This document shows, one piece after another, positions 1 to 5,840 of a DNA stretch of 5,840 bases (positions within the stretch are counted from its first letter, which is position 1; each line of letters starts with the position of its first letter). Where the stretch lies: assembly GCA_947177435.1 (NCBI GenBank), contig CAMWUM010000140.1, forward strand, positions 1 through 5,840. The letters are read 5' to 3'. This stretch comes from an uncultured Muribaculaceae bacterium (GTDB lineage Bacteria; Bacteroidota; Bacteroidia; Bacteroidales; Muribaculaceae). The position numbers were made by a program, and so were the translations under genes. The notes under the pieces were generated by a model that was not told the origin of the DNA, ran no database searches, and was given only the letters and a program-made list of their open reading frames with translations.

Positions 1-334
1 CCTCTTCAACATTAAAAATGTTGAACCCTTGAGATTTGAAGTCCATAACATTTACGCTTGTAATCAAAATACTGTCAGGCGCAACGTAATTAATAGCTAT
101 TGGAAATTCGTCTCTTAGCAAACGCTTGAAAGTTATATAGCTGCCATTCGTAATGCTGGCGTTTAAAAACGAACACATAACCAAATTGTCATGCAAGTTC
201 ACGTCAACAGTCAAACCTCCATTGTTGCTATCTGGCTCAATATGGTACACACGATGCTCATTATAATGATAACACGATGAAAAAATCGCACAGACTATTA
301 GTAATAGTAAAAGATAGTGTAGTTTTTTTACCAT
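1..334 (-). CDS. Putative lipoprotein, N-terminal part (gene continues past the window edge)
   Basis: An uninterrupted reading frame starts at the ATG at 334 and runs 111 codons off the left edge without a stop. The protein begins MVKK, then a run of leucines and other hydrophobic residues, then Phe-Ser-Ser-Cys with the Cys at residue 21. This is a typical type II signal peptide with lipobox, so the mature protein should be lipidated at Cys21. The residues after the Cys (YHYNEH) lack the acidic cluster that directs many Bacteroides lipoproteins to the cell surface, so a periplasm-facing position is somewhat more likely (inference). The rest, visible to about residue 111, alternates polar and hydrophobic residues as in a beta-rich domain. 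I recognise no family. It lies 72 bases after the preceding gene and is AT-rich, with codons such as TTA, CTA and ATA, unlike the two large genes upstream. Confidence is high for a lipoprotein gene; its function is unknown. Confidence 0.8.
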   Translation of the reverse strand, partial: MVKKLHYLLLLLIVCAIFSSCYHYNEHRVYHIEPDSNNGGLTVDVNLHDNLVMCSFLNASITNGSYITFKRLLRDEFPIAINYVAPDSILITSVNVMDFKSQGFNIFNVEE

Positions 335-371
335 ATCTAACAAATATATTGGAGAATTATGGGAGTGGATT

Positions 372-395
372 AACGGCCACAAGTTCTTGACCGTT
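372..395 (-). other. Imperfect hairpin in the intergenic gap
   Basis: Eleven bases after the TGA at 407-409, the sequence has arms AACGG (372-376) and CCGTT (391-395) enclosing a smaller CAAG/CTTG inverted repeat. No run of T follows on the minus strand, so it is not a standard intrinsic terminator. It could be a weak transcript-processing or 3'-end structure, or chance. Confidence 0.25.
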
Positions 396-406
396 GTACG
401 AAATAA

Positions 407-900
407 TCAAAACTCTCTGGATGTCTGTGTGTTGGATTGGGGTTGGGCTGAATAACCGTAAAGAGAGTCGAGATCGTTAATAATTAAGGGGATGTAGGAA
501 CGAGGAATTTCAAAATATGTGAACCTGCCCATATTGTGGTCGCCAGTACTGGGCGTGAGCCTTTTAATTTCATATAATCTATTGTCTATGTCGACATACA
601 TATTAAAGGACGGCGGGCAAAATGACGAAGCCACCGTGTCTGACCTTATTTCATAAAAGAGATTGTCGGTGGAATCAGGGAATATGCAGTTGCTCTTATA
701 ATAGAAAGCTTCGTTCTCGGACGTCTCCGAAAGCATCGCTTTTGTAACGGGTTGGAGGACGAGAGTGTACACGCTGTCTTCCGTTAGGAAATCCTTGCAA
801 TAGATGCCATAGTCATAATATGACAGTATGTCGTCCAGAAAGAAAAGACCTCCAGCGCAAATAGGAGTGCCAAACAGAAAATAACAGCAAATTTATTCAT
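407..900 (-). pseudogene. Small membrane-anchored or exported protein gene with an apparent frameshift
   Basis: The ATG at 900, 27 bases after the glycosyltransferase stop, opens a frame that reads MNKFAVIFCLALLFALEVF, a convincing signal peptide or N-terminal membrane segment. This frame hits TAA at 784-786 after 38 codons. The next frame is open from about 892 to the TGA at 407-409 and carries the rest of the protein: LDDILSYYDYGIYCKDF followed by about 125 polar, aromatic-rich residues. The two join smoothly at the pyrimidine run around 838-847 (TTTTCTTTC on the minus strand). One extra T there would restore a continuous protein of 164 residues. No ATG starts the second frame by itself; a GTG at 772 would give a 121-residue product with no export signal. 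No family recognised. Either the gene is broken, or the assembly lost one base in the T run. A classic slippery heptamer for programmed frameshifting is not present. Base composition is AT-rich, like the next gene. Confidence 0.65.
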
Positions 901-927
901 ATATCCAGTAAGGGTTTGAGGGAGTAA

Positions 928-1662
928 CTACCGACGCAAATTGCGGAAAAAGAATTTGACGTGACGGCCGATGGTGGGCAGCGTGCCGAAATAGTGGCAC
1001 ATGATGCGGTAGCGTTCCAACAGGCTCTGTCGGTGGTGGCGCGTGGTCTGGCCCTCGTTGAGGTAGTCGATGAGCACGCCGGGCACCATCACGTTGCTGC
1101 GCGAATGCTGCAGGCAGATGATGCACCACTCATAGTCGGCCGAATACCGATAGGCGTGATTGTAAAATCCGGCGATGGCGCGCTTGGGAATGAAGGCCTG
1201 GTGGCACACCACCATGCCATCCTTAAACGAGTCGAGCGTAAGCCGCTCGGGCGCCGTCAAATGGCGATGGCTCACAAACCGGCCGTCGGCGTCTACAATG
1301 TCAGTCTGGCCATAGACGGTGTCGGGGTGGCCGTTGGCCTCGATGACGTCGGCGATCTGCTGCAGAGTGTCGGGGCTGTGAAATTTATCTCCGGCGTTGA
1401 GGAATATAAGGTACTCGCCTTGCGCATGCGAGATGGCATCGTTCATCGCATAGTACAGGCCATTGTCTGGCTTGGACTGTATCAGGGCCATATCGGTGGC
1501 CTTCTCAATGGCAATATCGAGGGTGCGGTCGGTAGAGGCTCCGTCAATGATAATCTGCTCAAATCGGCGGCACGTCTGCTCAGCCACACTGTCGAGCGTG
1601 CGCCCGACGGTGGCTTCGGCATTGTAAGTGACGGTGATGATTGAAAAAAGCGGTGTGTCCAT
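928..1662 (-). CDS. Family 2 glycosyltransferase (WcaE/WfgS-like)
   Basis: This 244-residue protein is a GT-A fold, inverting glycosyltransferase that should move a sugar from a nucleotide-sugar donor to a growing surface glycan (exopolysaccharide, capsule or O-antigen) at the cytoplasmic side of the membrane. Visible motifs: the N-terminal beta strand and nucleotide-binding start FSIITVTYNAE (residues 6-16), IDGASTDRT (39-47), DNGLYYAMN (66-74), the DxD-equivalent FLNAGD (87-92), VCHQAFIPK (152-160) and SADYEW (174-179), which fits the acceptor/catalytic region of this subfamily. The C-terminal end is basic and aromatic (KFFFRNLRR), suitable for contact with the membrane, and there is no transmembrane helix. 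The length is normal for stand-alone enzymes of this group. The ATG lies six bases after the stop of the AlbA_2 gene, so it is probably co-transcribed and translated by coupling. No other glycan genes are visible, so the donor sugar and the product cannot be named. Confidence 0.93.
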   Translation of the reverse strand: MDTPLFSIITVTYNAEATVGRTLDSVAEQTCRRFEQIIIDGASTDRTLDIAIEKATDMALIQSKPDNGLYYAMNDAISHAQGEYLIFLNAGDKFHSPDTLQQIADVIEANGHPDTVYGQTDIVDADGRFVSHRHLTAPERLTLDSFKDGMVVCHQAFIPKRAIAGFYNHAYRYSADYEWCIICLQHSRSNVMVPGVLIDYLNEGQTTRHHRQSLLERYRIMCHYFGTLPTIGRHVKFFFRNLRR

Positions 1663-1668
1663 GCCGGC

Positions 1669-4600
1669 TTAGTGTGAGAGTTTCTTGTAAAAGTTCTCAG
1701 CGGCGCCTACGCTCGACACCTTGGCCTGGCCCACGCCCTTGGCCAGATAGCCCAGCTGGTTGCGCTTAAGTCCGGCCGACTTGATGTTGGCGAACTCTCC
1801 TGTCTTGGCCTCGGGCACCACCTCCCACAGCGGCGTGCTGTCGCTGTCGATATCCATGATGCGCGTGGGCGACGAGGTCATAAATCCCTGCTCGATGTCA
1901 GCCACGGCGGTCAGGCGCTCATAGACGCTGCCCTTTGAGTTGCAATGCATTGAGTACACGGCATCGTCGGCGCCGACGGGGCAGGCAAACACCAGACGGC
2001 GCTCGGAGAAGTGCGACTGTGCCTTGTTGCGCGGCTTGCGTGCAATCTCGCGCATCGGCACCTTGATGGCGCTGTCGTCCTCGTAGACAAGCAGCAGGTA
2101 CTGGTTGGTCTCCTCCTCACTGATGGCCAGGTCGATGCGGTCGGTATCCTCGAGGCTCCACTCGTCGTCGGTGACGATGAACTCGTTGTCGCCCACAAAG
2201 CGCAGGTAGAAGGCCGGGGTTACGAACAGCTCCGAGTCATACTCATGCAGGAAATTGCGGCGCACGCGCGAGGTTTGCAGCCGCGAGTAGTCGGGCATAG
2301 CAAACTCGGCCTCTGTGGCCACAGTCGGCAGGCTCTCGCCGCGCTCGGCCTCGACAACGGGCAGTTCGTCCTCAACCTTGCCGGGCTCGACGTCGACGAC
2401 CTCGGGTTCCGCGCCCTCAGCGGACTCCTGCAACTGCTGTTTGTACAGGAACTTGCGGTCGGCGATGAAGCGGTCAACCGACTCCTTGTCGAGCAGCGGC
2501 GTGGTCTTGGCGCCGTGGCGCACGTAGATGGTGTCCTTGAGGTATACCACGTGGGGGCACGGATCGACCTTAACGTAGATTACGCCCTTGCTCGACTCGT
2601 CGTCGACAAACACCTTGGCGTAGTCGCCCGCGCTGATGCCGATGCTGAACGAGCGGTCGATGACGTTCTGCAGGTAGTTGGCCATATTGTCGAGAGACTT
2701 GATGTTGCGGCGGTGAGGCGTGTTGCGTTCCGACGTATCAAGCTTGTAAAACTTGAAGTCTTCCTCCAGGCCGCGCTCGTAGCGGTCGTCGTTGACGCCG
2801 ATGAAGAGCGTGCCGCCGGTGGTGTTGAGGAAGCCGGCGATGATATGCAGAATCTCGCACTCCTGAGCGTCGGGGTCGGCAATCGAGATGCCGGCGTTGC
2901 CCTTCTGAGCCGGGTAGACGAGGCTGCTCTTGAACTCGAGGTACTGCGACTCCGAGCCGTAGTATTTCAGGTTGTTTTGCTCGCCGCTGACGTTGAGCGT
3001 GCGGGCTATGCTCTCCTTGATGACCGACGCGGTGATGTCGTCGCGATCCACCTCGTAGAGCAGGTTATGCGACAGCACTTGCTTGGCCAGTTCGCGCACG
3101 ATTTCGTTGCCCGAGCCTTTGGCCTTGGCCCACAGTTCGTTGTTGTCCTCGGGATGGCCCAGGCTGGCCACAATCAGCAGGCGGGCGGCCATACGGCTGA
3201 CCAACTGGCTCTCGGGGCTGGCGTCGAGGATGGCCTCGATGTCGTCGCGGAACACCTGCTTGTTCTTGGCATAGCGCTGGTGCTGCAGCAATATCTCTTT
3301 CTGGGCCTTGATGGTCTCGGCCAGTGCTGAATCCTGGATGATGCGGGCCAGCAGGCGCGCGAAACTCAGATAGTCGAATGCCTCGATGATGTTCTCGCTG
3401 CGCGAAATGGCCTTGTAACGTATCAGCTGTATCACCTCGCGGAGGTCTTCGCGGCTGATGGCGTCCTCGTCGTCGAGGTCGAGCCCGGCATTGTCCTCGT
3501 CGTCGGCCGGTATGGCGATGGTGAGCAGCATATTGCGCAGCGACTTGGCATTGTTGAGCACCATGCCGTCGATGGGACCCTCCTCAGCGATGGCCTGCAC
3601 GGTGTTGTTGGCGCCCACGTCGGTGACGACGCACTGCACGATGTTGCCGCAGTGGTAGGGCAGGTCGCCGCGCTGCTTGTTGACGTACAGACCGAAACCC
3701 TTGTCGGAGATGGCGCTATAGCTGCGGCCGTTGTCCTTGGTGATGACGGCGTAGCACTTGTAGCCCGAGTACACCATGTCGCGCACGGCGCTGCGCACCT
3801 GATCAATGAGCGAGAATCGGTAATTATCGTTGGCGTCAATGTCTATCACCTTGGCCTCGAATTGCATCGGCCGTCCGTCGTCGCGGCGGAACGTGCCGGT
3901 GGTGACGCCATGCAGGTTGTACGTGGCCACGTCCTCGGCCATCATAAAGCCGGCGCCGTCGAAGAAGTGGTCGTCGACTATGCGGCAATGGAAGCCCTCG
4001 ATGTGATTGGGGTTGCTGGCCGATGTGATTACGCGGTCGACCTCGATGCGCACGTAGTCGTCGATGTCGGCCATGCGCCGTGCGGTCTCGTACTCCTTGC
4101 TCTCCTTGGGCTGGAAGAGCGACTGCTCAACCTCAGTCCAGAACTCGGCATGGCCGTCGATGGTCTTGAGTTTCTGGCGCGTCATCGGATGGGCGATGGC
4201 CGAGTACACCTGCATGCCCAGCCAGGGCAGCGTGTTGTTGGGCACAAGCGGAGCGGCGTCGTCGCCCAGCGCGCGTATGGCCAGGGTCGGGCCCACCTCC
4301 ACTTCCACGCGGTCGTAGGTGTAATACTTCGACGCTCCGTCCCTGATGGCGAATGTCGAGGGCGCGTCCACGCTGGCGCGCGTCATCATCATCGTGGGCT
4401 CTTTTATGTCGGTCCAGGTGAAGTCGGTGGGCAACTTGACGCCCATCAGTTCGAGGTACGACTTATTAAGCAGCGTCTCGGCCTTGGCCCTGCGCAGAAG
4501 CGACAGGCAGCGGTAGAAGAGCGACATGTTAAGGCGCATGTCGATGTTGTCGCTGTCTATGGCCAGGCAACTCTGTATGGCGATGGCGGTGAGCGTCTTT

Positions 4601-5739
4601 TCAATCTTCTCGTTGTCGTCGGCGGTCTCAGGCAGCAGGAAGTCGTCGATCTCGCCGCGGGCCTTGGAAATGTAGATCTCAAGCTGCTCGACAAAGGCCT
4701 GGCGGAACGGCTCGGCCTTCCACGTATCGGGGTACCAGCCCATCAGCGCGTCAAAAATACGACCGAGGCTCGAGTTGACAAGCTTGGGCGACGTGCCGAA
4801 CAGTATCATCATAATCTGAAACTGCGTGGTGGGATGGTAAATGTATCCGCTCTCTTTGAGGTGGTAGAGGAGGTTGTTGATAAATTCGTTCTGGCGGCGC
4901 TGGGCGATGATGCGCAAGGCCTTGATGTAAGCCTCGGCCTGCTCGATCTGCACGGTCAACTCTGACTGCAGCGAGGTGCGGTCGGCGCCTTTGAGATTGC
5001 GAAGGAAACCCGAACCCTCGAGAAGATACAGCAGCATGCGGCGGTAGCCCTCGAGCACCAGGCGCATCATCTCGTGATCCTGCCTGGCGATGTTGTCGCT
5101 AAACCAGCCGGGCAGCAAGTCGCGGCATGCGCGCACGGCCGTCAGCATCCACGACGGCAGGCCGTGGTCAAGTTCCTTGAATGCCTGCGCCAACTCGGGC
5201 AGTTCGCGTGCCTGGCGCTCCACATGCTCGATGCCCTGCTTGAGGCCGAGAGCACGGCTTAGGTCTCGGAGCGTCACCATGCCGAGCTGCGTGTCATTGC
5301 TGCGGCGGCGCAGCACGAAAAATGTCGGGTCAAGCACCTCGAACTTGCACTTTATCGTCTGTCCAAGCGTCAGGGCTGACTTCGGAGCCTGCACTCTGAA
5401 CTGCAAGCCGTACTCGTCCTCCACCTGATAATTGTCCGAGCCGTTGCCCGGCTTGCGCACCACCTTAAACTCAAAGTCGCGACCTTTGGAAAAGCCATCG
5501 GCATAGAACTCGCTCACATAACGCGGCATGTTGTGCCCAAGCACCGGCAAGCCGTCGGCATCATATCCCTTCACTCGGCAGTCGAGCGTGTCGGGCAGCG
5601 GCTGATCTTTCTGAAAGGCAATCTTCTGCAATCGAGCTTCGCCCGCCGGGGTCTGCAGTCTAAAAAATGGCTCGTCCGGGCCGTAATCTTTAATCACAGG
5701 AAACTCCTGCACTTGAAATTTCTTCTCGAAACCACTCAT
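1669..5739 (-). CDS. Large AlbA_2 (Schlafen-type) domain protein with OB/S1-like beta regions
   Basis: The ATG at 5739 (MSGFEKKF) gives 1356 residues. A TTG at 5772 would add 11 residues, but the ATG is preferred because it is a standard start codon. Order of parts: beta-rich N-terminus (about 20-145); mostly helical region (155-430); mixed region to about 555; second beta-rich, OB/S1-like region (about 560-720, including GYKCYAVITKDNG at 659-671); acidic stretch (about 744-760); helical region to 925; AlbA_2 domain (926-1085); acidic, low-complexity linker (1104-1145); beta-rich C-terminus (1150-1340). The AlbA_2 call rests on E930 and E935 in ESQYLEFK, the core IIAGFLNTTGGTLFIGVNDD (966-985), and the ending VYLKDTIYVRHGAKTTPL. 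AlbA_2 domains bind nucleic acid; in Schlafens the same fold carries an RNase site. There is no signal peptide or membrane segment, so it should be cytoplasmic. Substrate and pathway are unknown. It is first in an apparent operon with the glycosyltransferase. Confidence is high for the gene and the AlbA_2 domain, lower for the OB-like parts. Confidence 0.92.
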   Translation of the reverse strand: MSGFEKKFQVQEFPVIKDYGPDEPFFRLQTPAGEARLQKIAFQKDQPLPDTLDCRVKGYDADGLPVLGHNMPRYVSEFYADGFSKGRDFEFKVVRKPGNGSDNYQVEDEYGLQFRVQAPKSALTLGQTIKCKFEVLDPTFFVLRRRSNDTQLGMVTLRDLSRALGLKQGIEHVERQARELPELAQAFKELDHGLPSWMLTAVRACRDLLPGWFSDNIARQDHEMMRLVLEGYRRMLLYLLEGSGFLRNLKGADRTSLQSELTVQIEQAEAYIKALRIIAQRRQNEFINNLLYHLKESGYIYHPTTQFQIMMILFGTSPKLVNSSLGRIFDALMGWYPDTWKAEPFRQAFVEQLEIYISKARGEIDDFLLPETADDNEKIEKTLTAIAIQSCLAIDSDNIDMRLNMSLFYRCLSLLRRAKAETLLNKSYLELMGVKLPTDFTWTDIKEPTMMMTRASVDAPSTFAIRDGASKYYTYDRVEVEVGPTLAIRALGDDAAPLVPNNTLPWLGMQVYSAIAHPMTRQKLKTIDGHAEFWTEVEQSLFQPKESKEYETARRMADIDDYVRIEVDRVITSASNPNHIEGFHCRIVDDHFFDGAGFMMAEDVATYNLHGVTTGTFRRDDGRPMQFEAKVIDIDANDNYRFSLIDQVRSAVRDMVYSGYKCYAVITKDNGRSYSAISDKGFGLYVNKQRGDLPYHCGNIVQCVVTDVGANNTVQAIAEEGPIDGMVLNNAKSLRNMLLTIAIPADDEDNAGLDLDDEDAISREDLREVIQLIRYKAISRSENIIEAFDYLSFARLLARIIQDSALAETIKAQKEILLQHQRYAKNKQVFRDDIEAILDASPESQLVSRMAARLLIVASLGHPEDNNELWAKAKGSGNEIVRELAKQVLSHNLLYEVDRDDITASVIKESIARTLNVSGEQNNLKYYGSESQYLEFKSSLVYPAQKGNAGISIADPDAQECEILHIIAGFLNTTGGTLFIGVNDDRYERGLEEDFKFYKLDTSERNTPHRRNIKSLDNMANYLQNVIDRSFSIGISAGDYAKVFVDDESSKGVIYVKVDPCPHVVYLKDTIYVRHGAKTTPLLDKESVDRFIADRKFLYKQQLQESAEGAEPEVVDVEPGKVEDELPVVEAERGESLPTVATEAEFAMPDYSRLQTSRVRRNFLHEYDSELFVTPAFYLRFVGDNEFIVTDDEWSLEDTDRIDLAISEEETNQYLLLVYEDDSAIKVPMREIARKPRNKAQSHFSERRLVFACPVGADDAVYSMHCNSKGSVYERLTAVADIEQGFMTSSPTRIMDIDSDSTPLWEVVPEAKTGEFANIKSAGLKRNQLGYLAKGVGQAKVSSVGAAENFYKKLSH

Positions 5740-5746
5740 AAAAAAT

Positions 5747-5817
5747 AGATTTTTCGGCGTTAATATTTGCAAATTGGCATTCTAAACCAATCATAATGCA
5801 AAATTACCGAAAAATCT
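5747..5817. repeat. Perfect 11-base inverted repeat in the leader, with a third related copy beside it
   Basis: AGATTTTTCGG at 5747-5757 is the exact reverse complement of CCGAAAAATCT at 5807-5817, with 49 bases between them. A near copy, CCAAAAATC, follows at 5818-5826 in direct orientation to the second arm. The left arm ends seven bases before the ATG at 5739, and the right arm touches the putative -7 box. A 10-base palindrome, ATTTGCAAAT, lies at 5765-5774 in the enclosed region. The arrangement suits a looped operator pair or a leader RNA fold. This role is inferred. Confidence 0.55.
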
Positions 5818-5822
5818 CCAAA
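5799..5822 (-). promoter_or_regulatory. Putative Bacteroidota-type promoter for the AlbA_2 gene
   Basis: On the minus strand, TAATTTTG (5799-5806) matches the Bacteroidota -7 consensus TAnnTTTG at every fixed base. A TTTG at 5819-5822 could be the -33 box, but it is only 12 bases away, shorter than the usual gap of about 19. Transcription would start near 5792 and give a leader of about 50 bases. An alternative pair, TTTG at 5799-5802 with a weaker TTTG-ending box at 5769-5776, has better spacing but a poorer -7 match. No Shine-Dalgarno sequence precedes the ATG, as is usual in this phylum. Confidence 0.35.
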
Positions 5823-5840
5823 AATCCCACTATCCACACG

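Noticed and set aside
372..395. Intrinsic terminator after the small gene
   Set aside because: The hairpin is short and imperfect and no T run follows it on the minus strand, so it is listed only as a hairpin.
838..850. Programmed -1 ribosomal frameshift in the small gene
   Set aside because: The site does not fit an X XXY YYZ slippery heptamer and I see no clear downstream pseudoknot, so a one-base deletion is the simpler reading.
961..1644. Plus-strand open frame (227 codons) opposite the glycosyltransferase
   Set aside because: It mirrors the full length of a clear family 2 glycosyltransferase on the minus strand and has no recognisable motif.
2011..3330. Long plus-strand open frame (439 codons) opposite the AlbA_2 gene
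   Set aside because: It lies fully antisense to a gene with recognisable domains. The translation is rich in Val, Ala, Leu and Asp with no motif, as expected from the opposite strand of GC-rich coding DNA.
3432..3839. Minus-strand frame rich in Ser, Thr, Ala and Pro inside the AlbA_2 gene
   Set aside because: It is a shifted frame of the large gene with low-complexity composition, as are similar short frames at 1911-2198, 2220-2477 and 2580-2882.
3652..4965. Second long plus-strand open frame (437 codons) opposite the AlbA_2 gene
   Set aside because: Same antisense effect: composition skewed to Val, Gly, His and Ala, no domain, and no promoter or start context of its own.
5740..5772. Upstream TTG start at 5772 adding 11 residues to the AlbA_2 protein
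   Set aside because: TTG is a rare start, and the added residues would be encoded by the leader that holds one arm of the inverted repeat. The ATG at 5739 is the simpler choice.

Overview
The window looks like a piece of a Bacteroidales (Bacteroidota) chromosome, possibly a gut lineage such as Muribaculaceae; the family-level guess is inference. The signs are gene starts with no Shine-Dalgarno sequence, an AT-rich leader with a TAnnTTTG-type -7 box, and a short lipoprotein signal ending in SSC. All recognisable genes lie on the minus strand, so the transcription order runs from high to low coordinates.

Layout in transcription order: an AT-rich upstream region (5740-5840) with a putative promoter and a perfect 11-base inverted repeat; a very large gene (1669-5739, 1356 aa) with a Schlafen-type AlbA_2 domain between beta-rich, OB/S1-like regions and a beta-rich C-terminus; after a 6-base gap, a family 2 glycosyltransferase (928-1662, 244 aa) of the WcaE/WfgS kind; after 27 bases, a small gene with an N-terminal hydrophobic segment whose frame is broken by what looks like a one-base deletion (407-900); after 72 bases, the start of a lipoprotein gene that leaves the window (1-334).

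The first two genes are GC-rich and tightly spaced, so they are very likely co-transcribed. The last two are clearly AT-richer, which makes a compositional boundary at about base 900; they may be accessory or recently acquired. No RNA genes, CRISPR arrays, insertion sequences or tRNAs were seen. A functional link between the AlbA_2 protein and the glycosyltransferase cannot be shown from sequence. The most interesting object is the AlbA_2 protein: it keeps the acidic residues expected of Schlafen-type nucleases, sits among likely nucleic-acid-binding folds, and has a symmetric element in front of it that could be an operator.
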